NCBI RefSeq assembly: GCF_021462225.1
Contig: NC_061797.1
Location: forward strand, 1,605,001-1,669,000
From: Girardinichthys multiradiatus
Taxonomy: Eukaryota > Chordata > Actinopteri > Cyprinodontiformes > Goodeidae
Length of the DNA stretch: 64,000 bases
Direction: 5' to 3'
In this document: positions 47,850 through 57,923 of the stretch, piece after piece
Layout of the letters: each line of letters begins with the position of its first letter
How positions within the stretch are numbered: the first letter of the stretch is position 1
Translations under genes and position numbers: made by a program
Notes under the pieces: generated by a model
Seen by the model: the letters and a program-made list of their open reading frames with translations, nothing else
What the model was told of the DNA's origin: nothing
Databases searched by the model: none

Positions 47850-47965
47850 ACCTGCCCGAAAGCTGTCACCGGCCTGGATTTGAACCTTTGGACCAGCCCC
47901 CATTGCTTCTCCCAGCTCTGACTTCAAGTGTAAGCCCTGCGCTCCACCATCTCTACTCACTAGCT
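47850..47965 (-). repeat. tRNA-like / SINE-like fragment
   Basis: The minus strand has a perfect B box (GGTTCAAATCC, 47886-47876) and upstream gtggagcgcagggctt with weak A-box character. No full cloverleaf can be drawn, so it is not called a tRNA gene. Confidence 0.3.
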
Positions 47966-48059
47966 TTGAAATTACTTCATTTTGAGGTGAGTTGATCGGA
48001 TCCGGTTCTATGTGCCGTCATCTACTGACCTCCTAAATATAATAAGTACTTTCTAAGTG

Positions 48060-49264
48060 ACATTTTTGATTTCCTGTCAGGGATAATGACTGACTATGAT
48101 CGTGTCCTCATACTCTGCTATTTTAATATTCATATATGTTGTCCGGAGAAGCAGTTGGGAAGGACTTTCTTAGTCTCACTGGCTCTTTTGACTAGGTGCA
48201 GTGGGTGACTGGAGCCACACATGAACATAGACACACATTGGACCTTGTCCTTTCTAATGGCTTGTCTATAACCGACCTCAAACTGGGTGAAAATATTATC
48301 TCTGACCATATACCTGTTTGATTTAATGTTGGTCTGTCTTGTGCTGCAGCTTGCGTTCCAGCTCGATACTGTAGAGTTTTTAAACCTCCAGCTGCCGATC
48401 AGTTTTCTGCTGCTTTTGAACAACTCAACATCTCCGCTGAATTAGACGCAGAGCAGCTAAGCTCCTAGTTTGACATTTCCTGCAGAACTCTCCTGGACTC
48501 TGTGCCCCCTACAAAAATCAGGCAGGCTAAAGCCAAAGCTGAGCCCTGGTTTAATGAAGACACTCAGGCTGCCAGACAGGAGTGCTGCAGAGCTGAACAA
48601 AAATGGAAGAAAGATAAGCTACAGTTTCACTCCATATCCTTAAAAACTGCTGCCGTCAGTATCAGAATCTTGTCAGAGAAGCTAAAAGAGGCCTCTTGTC
48701 AAACATAATTGTGTCCAATCAAAATAACCTTTGTGTGTTCTTCAGGCCCCACAACATACCTGCCTGGAAGCGTCTTCTGAGTTATGTAACAGCTTTTTGC
48801 AATTTTAATAGATAAGGTTGTTACCAAAAGAGCCCTCATCTCAGTCCCTGCTTATAATCCCTCCTGCTTGATTCCTTGTCCGGCTGTGTTTGACAAATTT
48901 GAACCAGTAACACTGACCACTTTAAATGGGTTCTACTTATGATCCTTATGATCTTGTCCCCCCTTACTTTCTCAAGGAGGTTTTCCCCAGCATAGGGCAA
49001 GCAAACCTTGCTATCATGAACAGCAGGTTATTGTCAGATATTGTTCCTGTAAGTTTTACAGATGTTGTGGTGCAGCCTCTACTTAAGAAGCCTGACCTGA
49101 ACCAAACTGTTTTGGAAAACTTTAAGCCCATTTCCAAGCTACCTTTGGTTTCTAATATCTTGGAAAATTTGTACATTCTCAGGTTAAGCCTTTTTTTACA
49201 TGATCATAATTTCATGGAGCTTTATGAGTCTGTCACTGTTATGCGGACGACCCTCAAATGTATA
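48060..49264 (+). pseudogene. Non-LTR retrotransposon fragment (endonuclease end to RT)
   Basis: Read rightward in changing frames: the endonuclease C-terminal block (HTLDLVLSNG, ISDHIPV), a linker (EPWFNEDTQAARQECC), the RT N terminus (VVVQPLLKKPDLNQ, NFKPISKLPLVSNILE), and then directly the catalytic YADD region near 49240. The middle of the RT palm is deleted. The element is cut right after YADDPQ by the TA where a Tc1 element is inserted. Confidence 0.75.
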
Positions 49265-49931
49265 CAGTGGCTTGTAAAGGTATTCATACCCCTTGAACAT
49301 TACAGATAATTGTCATATTACAACCAAAAACATAAATATATTTTACTAGAATTTTATGAGAAAGACCAACACAAAGTGGTATATTGTGAAGTGGAAAAAA
49401 ATTATACATGATTTCAAACATTTTTTATGAAAAAAAACTGAAAGATGCGGTGTGCAAAAGTATACAGCCCACTTTACCCTGAGTGCAACCAATTGCCTTC
49501 AAAAGTTGCCTGATGATTGCCAATGACTAAATAGAGTCCACCTTTGTGTAATCTAATATCACTACCGATACAGCTGTTCTGTGATGGCCTCAGAGGTTGG
49601 TTAAGAGACTATTCCTACTATAGCATCATGAAGTACAAAGAACACACCAGACAGGTCAGGGATAAAGTTGTGGAGAAGTTTTAAGCAGGATTAGGCTATA
49701 AAAAGATTCCTCAAGCATTGAACATCTCACAGAGCACTATTCAATCCATCATCCAGAAATGGAAAGAGTATGGCACAACTGTAAACCTACCAAGACAAGG
49801 CAGTCCACCTAAATTTACAGGCTGAACAAGGAGAGCACTGATCAGAGATGAATCCAAGAAGCCCATGGTGACTCTGATCGAACTGCAGAGATCCACAGCT
49901 CATGTGGGGGAATCTGTCCACAGGACATCTA
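49265..49931 (+). mobile_element. Tc1-C, left half only
   Basis: An IR/DR-type end (cagtggcttgtaaagg, then a second box near 49455) is followed by a transposase start at 49628 (MKYKEHTRQVRDKVVEKF), with stops at about 49682 and near 49820. The DNA-binding half is readable up to HVGESVHRT. The element is interrupted by Tc1-B copy 2 and its right half does not reappear after that copy, so the remainder has been lost. Confidence 0.85.
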
Positions 49932-51465
49932 CAGGTCCTTCTCAAAATATTAGCATATTGGGATAAAGTTCATTATTTTCCATAATGTAATGATGAAAAT
50001 TTAACATTCATATATTTTAGATTCATTGCACACTAACTGAAATATTTCAGGTCTTTTATTGTCTTAATACGGATGATTTTGGCATACAGCTCATGAAAAC
50101 CCAAAATTCCTTCAAATAATCATGTACAGTTATGCATTCAATACTTGGTCGGGAATCCTTTGGCAGAAATGACTGCTTCAATGTGGCGTGGCATGGAGGC
50201 AATCAGCCTGTGGCACTGCTGAGGTCTTATGGAGGCCCAGGATGCTTCGATAGCGGCCTTTAGCTCATCCAGAGTGTTGGGTCTTGAGTCTCTCAACGTT
50301 CTCTTCACAATATCCCACAGATTCTCTATGGGGTTCAGGTCAGGAGAGTTGGCAGGCCAATTGAGCACAGTGATACCATGGTCAGTAAACCATTTACCAG
50401 TGGTTTTGGCACTGTGAGCAGGTGCCAAGTCGTGATGAAAAATGAAATCTTCATCTCCATAAAGCTTTTCAGCAGATGGAAGCATGAAGTGCTCCAAAAT
50501 CTCCTGATAGCTAGCTGCATTGACCCTGCCCTTGATAAAACACAGTGGACCAACACCAGCAGCTGACACGGCACCCCAGACCATCACTGACTGTGGGTAC
50601 TTGACACTGGACTTCTGGCATTTTGGCATTTCCTTCTCCCCAGTCTTCCTCCAAACTCTGGCACCTTGATTTCCGAATGACATGCAGAATTTGCTTTCAT
50701 CCGAAAAAAGTACTTTGGACCACTGAGCAACAGTCCAGTGCTGCTTCTCTGTAGCCCAGGTCAGGCGCTTCTGCCGCTGTTTCTGGTTCAAAAGTGGCTT
50801 GACCTGGGGAATGCGGCACCTGTAGCCCATTTCCTGCACACGCCTGTGCACGGTGGGTCTGGATGTTTCTACTCCAGACTCAGTCCACTGCTTCCGCAGG
50901 TCCCCCAAGGTCTGGAATCGGCCCTTCTCCACAATCTTCCTCAGGGTCACCTCTTCTCGTTGTGCAGCGTTTTCTGCTACACTTTTTCCTTCCCACAGAC
51001 TTCCCACTGAGGTGCCTTGATACAGCACTCCGGGAACAGCCTATTCGTTCAAAAATTTCTTTCCGTGTCTTACCCTCTTGCTTGAGGGTGTCAATAGTGG
51101 CCTTCTGGACAGCAGTCAGGTCGGCAGTCTTACCCATGATTGGGGTTTTGAGTGATGAACCAGGCTGGGAGTTTTAAAGGCCTCAGGAATCTTTTGCAGG
51201 TGTTTAGAGTTAACTCGTTGATTCAGATGATTAGGTTCATAGCTCGTTTAGAGACCCTTTTAATGATATGCTAATTTTGTGAGATAGGAATTTTGGGTTT
51301 TCATGAGCTGTATGCCACAATCATCCGTATTAAGACAATAAAAGGCCTGAAATATTTCAGTTAGTATGCAATGACTCTAAAATATTTGAATGTTAAATTT
51401 TCATCATTACATTATGGAAAATAATGAACTTTATCACAATATGCTAATATTTTGAGAAGGACCTG
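49932..51465 (-). mobile_element. Tc1-B copy 2
   Basis: 1534 bp, the reverse-oriented sister of 29221-30812, with TA at 49930-49931 and 51466-51467 and inverted repeats of about 200 bp. It is inserted in Tc1-C. Confidence 0.95.
50138..51137 (-). pseudogene. Tc1-B transposase, one 5-bp deletion
   Basis: The start is at 51137 (MGKTADLTAVQK). The frame slips near 50945 after RRGD, where five bases present in copy 1 are missing. The rest is open to 50138 with LFSDESKF, HHDLAPAHSA and NPIENLW, so all three catalytic residues are present. Two HTH motifs precede them. Apart from the deletion this copy looks undamaged. Confidence 0.92.
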
Positions 51466-51513
51466 TATATACGGGGGGATAACTGCAAGCTCACAGACAC
51501 TGAGAATCGTATC

Positions 51514-52353
51514 ATGAGAATGAGTGGACCGACACCATACAGGGATCTCTACAACCACCGAGCAGAGATCCACTTCTCTCCTGAGCACGATGAAAGCTTC
51601 AACATTGGACCATATCATCCGCCTTCCCCTGACCTCTTCTCACCATCCACCTCAACATCCTCATTCTCAGAGAACCACTTCAGTCCTGCATCACCTACAG
51701 GATACAACATGAAATATCTACCGCTTTCTCCAGACCTCTGCTCACCATCACCGCTATTCATGGCTGAGTCTGTAGACGCGAATGTCCTGCCTGAAGACAT
51801 GAAGGTGGTCGTGGAGGAGGAGGTAGCCACCGGCTACTCACCCTCTACCGAAGCCCCTACACAAACCCTGGGACCGATGGAGGACCCTCAGCCTTCAGCA
51901 GAGGATGAGAGTAACCAGGAGGACGACATTGACGGTTGGTTCTCAACCACCCTCATCAATACGGTGAAAACAGCAATACTTCATTTATTCAACATAACCT
52001 CTTTGAACTATCTCAGAGAAACCTGCTATGGATGTATAACGAACCACCCAAGCCAGCGTCAACACCATTGCCTGGAGGTACTGGGGGAGGATTATTACCA
52101 AGTCAACTTTCAACGCATCGTACGACGACTCGTAACCCTCAAACTCGTTCCTGCTATTCAGAATCTTCTGGTACTTCGAAGCATACAAGCGGATGACTTC
52201 AGAGTGAAGACGATTGCCAAGACGGTTTTATATGAACTGAAATCGGTACAAGGCATCCACAGTGCAATAGCGCACGTTTATGATTGCATGGTCGATGAGA
52301 AACATCTCAAACAACTTAACTCTGTTTCAGAGTGCTATGGACTGACAAACTGA
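51514..52353 (+). CDS. Accessory protein with CxxC...HPSQ...HxC motif
   Basis: An intact frame of 279 codons at the left end of the viral block. Residues 1-135 are Ser/Pro/Glu-rich and probably disordered (many SP dipeptides), with an acidic stretch at 128-142. Residues 140-279 look folded and helical, with a compact Cys/His motif, CYGCITNHPSQRQHHC, that could bind one zinc. I recall similar CxxC...HPSQ...HxC proteins in animal Polintons but do not know their role. The acidic/Pro-rich N terminus and position would suit an early regulatory protein; that is inference. Confidence 0.7.
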   Translation: MRMSGPTPYRDLYNHRAEIHFSPEHDESFNIGPYHPPSPDLFSPSTSTSSFSENHFSPASPTGYNMKYLPLSPDLCSPSPLFMAESVDANVLPEDMKVVVEEEVATGYSPSTEAPTQTLGPMEDPQPSAEDESNQEDDIDGWFSTTLINTVKTAILHLFNITSLNYLRETCYGCITNHPSQRQHHCLEVLGEDYYQVNFQRIVRRLVTLKLVPAIQNLLVLRSIQADDFRVKTIAKTVLYELKSVQGIHSAIAHVYDCMVDEKHLKQLNSVSECYGLTN

Positions 52354-52677
52354 TCTCACATGTTTGATGACTTGTTGTATCATTTTTTTTTTAGTATTCC
52401 AGTACTTTAGTTAATCTGCATTATATAATTTTTCTTCTTTTTTCTTTTTACTATTAAATACAATTAAAGTAGGAACATAGTAACCTTTCCCAAAAGTGTT
52501 GTTTAAAAGCTAGTAGTGTTTGAATTCATCTGCATTTTATCTGATTTTGTTTTCTGGTTGTTTTTTGTTTATATTAAATACAAAAATAAAATAAAAAAAA
52601 ATAAGGATAAATCTACCCTCCTGTGTGTTTTTTCTCATTATTTAACAAGTAATCGGCAGAGTGAGCATAAGGCAGAG
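52354..52677. other. AT-rich spacer before integrase
   Basis: T-rich intergenic DNA. An upstream in-frame ATG (52516) only extends the integrase frame through low-complexity sequence, so it was not taken as the start. Confidence 0.5.
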
Positions 52678-53699
52678 ATGGCAGGAAGACGGCTGATGAA
52701 GAAAGTATATTATAGCCCTTCAAATCCGGGAAGTTTTGGGGGTGTAGATAGGCTGAGGAGGGTTATGCAAGATGAAACGGGAAAGAAGGTTGCGGTTGAA
52801 AAAGTTAAAGATTTTTTATCAGGAGAAGATACCTATACTCTACATAAACCTGCAAGAATAAAATTCCCGAGAAACAGAGTTTTTGTCACCAGACCATTGA
52901 GGCAGTTCCAGGCTGATCTCTGTGACATGCAAGCTCTGGCCATGGAAAATGATGGTTATAATTATTTATTAACAGTCATTGACATCTTTTCAAAAAGGGC
53001 TTATGTACGAGTTTTGAAGAGGAAAACAGCCGCTGAGGTGGTAAAGGCATTTGAATCAGTTTTTACAGAAAGTCAGATCCCCAAAAAACTTCAGACTGAT
53101 GCCGGTAAAGAATTTTTTAACAAGAAATTTAAGGTTTTAATGGAGAAACACGGTATTGAACATTTTGCCACAGCGAGTGAAGCAAAAGCTTCAGTGGTCG
53201 AGAGATTTAACCGCACATTAAAAACAAGGATGTGGAGATATTTTACAGCTAACAATACCCGGCGAGCCCTATGGAAGTGACCCCAGAAAATGCCTTTCAA
53301 GTGTTTCAGAATCTGTATGATGTCAAGTCCAACAGATATTGCAAGGACTCAGTGACAATGTTTAAACAAGGGGATCTTGTCAGAATATCCAAGGTCCGTG
53401 GAGTGTTTGACAAAAAATACGAACAGAGTTTTACGGATGAAGTGTTTACAGTGTATGACCGGATACCCCGTTCTCCTCCTGTATACAAACTCAAAGATTT
53501 GGATGGAGAACCTATCGAGGGTTCCTTTTACGCTGAGGAACTTCAAAAAGTAAAAATATTTAACGACAAGATGTATCAAGTGGAAAAAATATTAAAACGA
53601 CGTACGGTCAAGGGAGTCAAACAGGTTTTTGTAAGCTGGAAAAACTGGCCTGAGAAATTCAACAGTTGGATCAGGTTTGATGAACTTCGAAACGTATAA
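52678..53699 (+). pseudogene. Polinton integrase with chromodomain (internal deletion)
   Basis: Residues 1-196 from ATG 52678 hold the retroviral-type core with D80 (QADLCDM), D141 (QTDAGKEF) and E175 (SVVERFNRT). The frame then ends at 53280. A second frame (53271-53699, 142 codons) carries the end of the core, an SH3-like segment (FKQGDLVRISK) and a C-terminal chromodomain (YQVEKILKRR ... WKNWPEKFNSWI). The linker expected between them is too short, so a small deletion with frame change has split the gene. It would insert the viral genome and read chromatin marks. Confidence 0.88.
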
Positions 53700-53737
53700 A
53701 AAAGGTTTGCACTAAACCTCACAGTTGACACAGCATC

Positions 53738-54511
53738 ATGAACCGTCAGGTAGAGGATGATGGCTTTTACGTTACTCTTCCATCTAATGCTAGCATGGAA
53801 GTGTTTAAAAATAATACCAGTTCAAGTTTCCGTGTAAATTTAGCTCAACATATTGATTTAGAAGGCCAATGGATGGTTGCATTAGCCGAGATTTCATATC
53901 CTCATACATGGCATGATTTACCGGATTATGATGCCTACTTTGAATGGAGGAAGGTTGGTGATGTGGAGATCAATACGCAAAGGATCAGAAGTGGCTACTA
54001 TAACAGCGTTATTCAACTCGAGACAGAGATGGAAATGTTTTTCAAAAAATTTAAATCGGGTTTACGCATTAAATTCAGCAAAGTTCAAAAGAGATTTACA
54101 TTTCAAGCAAACAGTCCGTATGAAATACGCTTCTTCAACACTCTAGCTTATATAATGGGCGTGAAACCAGGGGAATGGATTAATGTTTCTGAACCAAAAC
54201 TGGCTCCTTTTCCGGCGGATATAAAGGCTGGTTTCTATCACCTATACTGTTACAGCGACGTGGTCAGCCCTCAAATAGTAGGCGACACTTTTGCACCTTT
54301 ACTGCGGACCGTCAAAGTACAAGGCACATTCAGTGATATGATTACTCAGACATTTAACCCCGCCCACTACCTTCCAGTCTCCAGAAGACATATTGAAAAT
54401 ATCAATATAGAAATTAAATCGGACCAAAACGTTCCTGTAAATTTTGTCTATGGAAAGACCGTCATAAGACTACACTTCAGACCGGTGATATCACAACGTA
54501 GCCTGAGATAA
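53738..54511 (+). CDS. Penton-like minor capsid protein
   Basis: 257 codons, intact. The beginning (FYVTLPSNASMEVFKNN ... RVNLAQHIDLEG) and the SYPHTW segment are the signature of the single jelly-roll vertex protein of Polintons/adintoviruses. It is predominantly beta. It follows integrase by about 40 bases and precedes the core protein, the usual structural-gene order. Confidence 0.85.
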   Translation: MNRQVEDDGFYVTLPSNASMEVFKNNTSSSFRVNLAQHIDLEGQWMVALAEISYPHTWHDLPDYDAYFEWRKVGDVEINTQRIRSGYYNSVIQLETEMEMFFKKFKSGLRIKFSKVQKRFTFQANSPYEIRFFNTLAYIMGVKPGEWINVSEPKLAPFPADIKAGFYHLYCYSDVVSPQIVGDTFAPLLRTVKVQGTFSDMITQTFNPAHYLPVSRRHIENINIEIKSDQNVPVNFVYGKTVIRLHFRPVISQRSLR

Positions 54512-54559
54512 ATTTTATTTGTATAAACTATTCCAGAGATATGTATATAACCTCTAAGA

Positions 54560-55066
54560 TTGATTGGTTATCATTCATATTACGCTGGTCATTCAACACT
54601 GCATCAACAGGCAAGAGAGAACATGGCACAGCTAAGTCTGAGACATGATCCAAATCGCTTTTTAAATTACTATGTAAGTCAATCAGGCGGTAATCTGCCA
54701 GGGTTTTATGGGGCCCCGGTCATGTACGGACACGGAATTGGATCATTATTTTCAAAATTATTCTGCTTCGTATCCCCTCTGGTTAAAAAAGGATTTGCAA
54801 TTGCAAAACCCCATCTTAAAACGGCTGCATCAAATATCGCTTCGGATGTCATCGGTAGAGCCGTGAGTAAAATGAGTGGTTCTACACACACCGACGGTCA
54901 AGAAGGTTCAGGAATTATGGTTTTATCCAAAAGACCCAGAACAAGACCCCCTGGTGATCGTTTAAGGACGGTTAAAAAACAACGACAAACGCGAAAAAGG
55001 AGATCAGTCGCAGCTGACAAACGAAGAGGAAGGAAGTCATCCGCAAGTTTTGATATATTTAAATAA
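54560..55066 (+). CDS. Putative virion core / membrane-lytic protein
   Basis: 168 codons. An amphipathic, Gly/Ala-rich segment (about 58-105) is followed by a strongly basic C terminus (about 124-160, KRPRTRPPGDRLR, KKQRQTRKRRS). This layout recalls adenoviral minor core/VI-type proteins, which coat DNA and open the endosome. Homology is inferred from position and composition only. An internal Met at residue 22 (MAQLSL) could be the real start. Its stop overlaps the capsid start (TAATG). Confidence 0.6.
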   Translation: MIGYHSYYAGHSTLHQQARENMAQLSLRHDPNRFLNYYVSQSGGNLPGFYGAPVMYGHGIGSLFSKLFCFVSPLVKKGFAIAKPHLKTAASNIASDVIGRAVSKMSGSTHTDGQEGSGIMVLSKRPRTRPPGDRLRTVKKQRQTRKRRSVAADKRRGRKSSASFDIFK

Positions 55067-56363
55067 TGGCTCTTTTACATAACAAATCATCAGAGTGCAC
55101 GCTGGCAGAGTTGGACTTATTTTCTGCCCCGATGACACAGCTATCGATCGAAGATAAAATTTACACCGAGATCCAGCCTTTATCAGCAATCACTGATGGA
55201 GGGCCGATCGAGTTTTTCATTCCGGGAGACGGAGAAAAGTATCTGGATCTCAACGATACGCTGTTGCATCTCAGAGTGAAAATTACTAACGAGAATGGAA
55301 CAAACCTGCCAGATGATGGCTCATCAACTACCCGTTAAACACCATCTTCAGTCAGTGTGACGTCACTCTCGGAGATCGAATGATTTCACAATCCAGCGCT
55401 ACACATCCATATAGAGCCATGATTGAGACATTGTTAAACTTTTCTGAGGATTCTTTAAAAACCCAGTTTAGCTCTGGTCTTTTTTATAAAGACACTGCAG
55501 GTGCTCTGAACTCTATTGTTACAACTAACGGCCCTAACCAAGGTCTTAACAGCAGAGCAGGCTTTACGGCAAATTCCAGGGAGGTACATCTCCTAGGCCC
55601 CCTGCATGCAGACATATTTTTCTGCGAGAGACTTCTTTTAAACTCTGTTGACCTTAAAATTAAACTTACAAGAGCCAACGATGCCTTTTGTCTCATGGCC
55701 GCAAGAGACTCCACTTACAAACTCAGGATATTAGGAGCATCTCTTTTTATCAAAAAAGTTACTGTCTCTCCAGCTGTACGACTGGGGCACGCTTCAGCTT
55801 TAATGAAAGCAAATGCTCTGTATCCACTTTCACGTGTGAATGTAAAAACATATTCCATCCCTGAAAATTCAAGGGTATGCAACCAAGAGAATCTTTTCTT
55901 AGGCGTCTTTCCCAAGTATGTGGTGATTGCGTTACTGGATCATGACGCTTTTACAGGAACACGCAATCTCAATCCGTTTGACTTTAATCATTTTGATATA
56001 GAATATTTAGCTTTGTGTAAGGATGGCAGACAAATTCCTGCTAAAGCCTTCCAGCCAAATTTTAACCAAGGTCATTCAGTGAGAGAGTATTACAACTTGT
56101 TTACAGCTACAGGACAACATCTAAAAGATCTTCCACTGAGTATAACATGTCAGGAATTTAATCAAGGATACTCTCTATTCACATTTAATCTTAACCCGGG
56201 CGAGGACACAGATGCTCTATCTCCAGTTTCCAGTGGGAATTTAAGATTGGAAATGCGCTTCAGAAACCCGTTGCCTCATACCACCACGCTGATCATCTAC
56301 GCTTGTTATGATTCTATTTTAGAGATTGATTCAAAGAGGCGTGTGCTGGTGGATTATTATTAA
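55066..56363 (+). pseudogene. Major capsid protein (double jelly-roll), one frame break
   Basis: The first frame (55066-55338) has the conserved start (LDLFSAPMTQLSIED, FFIPGDGEKYLDLNDT). The second frame is in register from about 55322 (INYPLNTIFSQCD) to 56363 and contains the two jelly-roll regions and a typical C terminus. One small indel near 55320 separates them. About 430 codons in all. It forms the hexon-like trimers of the shell. Confidence 0.85.
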
Positions 56364-56374
56364 TCTAATCAGGC

Positions 56375-56908
56375 ATGAATAATCATGAAATTGAGAGCCT
56401 GATGCGTCATCTGCAGGGAGATTTGTTTTGTGGTGTGTGGCCGTGCGACCAGCTAGCTGACAAATTCCCAGGGCCGGCCTACTTTATTGTGAATACACAT
56501 CCTTCACACATGCCGGGGGAACACTGGCTAGCTCTGACATTGGATGAGAATGGTCAATCCAGCTTTTTTGACTCTTATGGATTCTCTCCGGATTTCGAGT
56601 TCTACCCGTCAAGCATCGTAACATTTTTAGAAGACAGATCCTCAAAAATATTGTATCATAATAATCAGCTTCAAAACACTCTGTCCACTGTGTGCGGTCA
56701 CCATTGCATTTTTTATCTATGTCATAGAGCGTGCGGATTATCAATGCAGCAAGTGTTGTCGAAATACACCGGAGATGTGATTAAGAATGATTTAATGGTA
56801 TCTAACTTTGTGAAAAAATATCAGAAATGTGTCATTAATCAAAGTTGTACATTTTATACTCACGGAACATGCTCTTTGGAGATGTTTCTGGATTGTTATG
56901 GAATTTAA
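56375..56908 (+). CDS. Adenain-like cysteine protease
   Basis: 177 codons, intact. The catalytic set is visible: H50 (GEHWLAL), D66 (FFDSYG), Q100 and C107 (TVCGHHC). The seven-residue Gln-Cys spacing is as in adenovirus protease. It starts 12 bases after the capsid stop. It would cleave capsid and core precursors during maturation. It is the last gene of the rightward arm. Confidence 0.9.
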   Translation: MNNHEIESLMRHLQGDLFCGVWPCDQLADKFPGPAYFIVNTHPSHMPGEHWLALTLDENGQSSFFDSYGFSPDFEFYPSSIVTFLEDRSSKILYHNNQLQNTLSTVCGHHCIFYLCHRACGLSMQQVLSKYTGDVIKNDLMVSNFVKKYQKCVINQSCTFYTHGTCSLEMFLDCYGI

Positions 56909-57031
56909 AATGTCTTTTTTTTTTTTTTCATTGTTTGTTTTTTTTTTCTTCTTATGATTTAATATTTGTGTAATGATATCACATGTTAGTGTGTGAAGTA
57001 GAGAACGAAGTTAGACTTGAAAAATATAATC

Positions 57032-57053
57032 AATAAATATTTTATTGAATAAA
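57032..57053. terminator. Overlapping poly(A) signals between converging arms
   Basis: The + strand has AATAAA at 57032-57037 and 57048-57053. The minus strand has AATAAA at 57046-57041. All fall within 22 bases between the protease stop and the first leftward gene, a compact shared 3' end. Confidence 0.7.
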
Positions 57054-57089
57054 AGAAATAGACTACATGTTTCATTTTCTTATAACGGT

Positions 57090-57359
57090 TTATGGTGAAA
57101 ATGTAATCCATCGGGGTGGTAGTGTCGTCTTACGAAGAGACCTTTTTGATCTCCCATTAGCATTTTTTGGATCTTCCAGCTCAGATCTCGACCAGTAGGG
57201 AGAATGAGTTATCTGCCTTCTTCTTCTTTTTCTTCTCTGCTTAACGCTGGGGGGTGTACCCCCATTTTCAATCGATGTACCCTCTGTTTTGAAACGTCTA
57301 TATTCTTCACGAGCATAAGGGTTAATGACTGAAGATATAGGGATGTTTACTTCTGACAT
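57090..57359 (-). CDS. Small basic protein or 3' part of the neighbouring ORF
   Basis: 89 codons with a cluster SVKQRRKRRRRQ that looks like a nuclear-localisation or DNA-binding patch. It overlaps the end of 57817-57347 by 13 bases in another frame. Either it is a separate overlapping gene or the two were one gene split by a small indel near 57350; the second reading seems more likely to me. Confidence 0.5.
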   Translation of the reverse strand: MSEVNIPISSVINPYAREEYRRFKTEGTSIENGGTPPSVKQRRKRRRRQITHSPYWSRSELEDPKNANGRSKRSLRKTTLPPRWITFSP

Positions 57360-57817
57360 GGAGTGTAGAAAATCAGACCATCCTCGGGTTTGTATGCTCC
57401 AGATTTTTTAAACGGAAGCATGAGATTTTTCAACAAATCAATCATGTGGGACCCCTTTATAACATTTCCGTTAAATACAAATTCACCTCGCGAAGTCCAA
57501 CTCTCACTTCTTTCGGATAATTTCTTCAAAATGTACTCGGCATTTTTACGATTGTGTTTAGGAAGGCTTTTCAGTACTTCCGTAAGAACCTTATCCTTAG
57601 GGGCCTCGTCCTGCCCTGGGCCTTGTTTTTCTTGGGACCGCTCATGTTCAGGAACCTCTGTGTCACGCTGCAGCGTTAAACTGACCCGCTGTTTTTCTTC
57701 TTTGACACCTTGCTTAAGTAAAGTCAGATACCTCTGGAGAAGAGCATTGTATCTCTTGATTTTTTCATAAGAAGTCAAACCCGGCTCGTTTAATATCGCT
57801 CTCATTTCAGCATCCAA
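57347..57817 (-). CDS. Polinton-associated protein, function unknown
   Basis: 156 codons. The N terminus is helical (EPGLTSYEKIKRYNALLQRYL). A Gln/Glu/Pro-rich linker follows, then a folded C-terminal part (VLKSLPKHNRKNAEYILKKL; GNVIKGSHMIDLLKNLM). I recall proteins of this layout recurring in fish Polintons. No enzymatic motif is seen. Confidence 0.6.
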   Translation of the reverse strand: MDAEMRAILNEPGLTSYEKIKRYNALLQRYLTLLKQGVKEEKQRVSLTLQRDTEVPEHERSQEKQGPGQDEAPKDKVLTEVLKSLPKHNRKNAEYILKKLSERSESWTSRGEFVFNGNVIKGSHMIDLLKNLMLPFKKSGAYKPEDGLIFYTPCQK

Positions 57818-57923
57818 ATTCTCCTCCGCCGTCTGTCTGATGGACGTGTCTGACTGGGTCAGACGCTTGAATTGATGAGGTGAAATGAGAAACTAAACAT
57901 CTTCTGCGATGTTCTGAGAGAAA

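Noticed and set aside
47850..47965. Functional tRNA gene
   Set aside because: Only a B box is convincing. No complete cloverleaf or acceptor stem pairing can be drawn.
50229..51177. Plus-strand open frames over Tc1-B copy 2
   Set aside because: Shadows of the minus-strand transposase; the mirrored frames also occur in copy 1.
52516..52677. Upstream start for the integrase
   Set aside because: The added residues are low-complexity, T-rich-encoded and unlike integrase N termini. ATG 52678 begins the recognisable protein.
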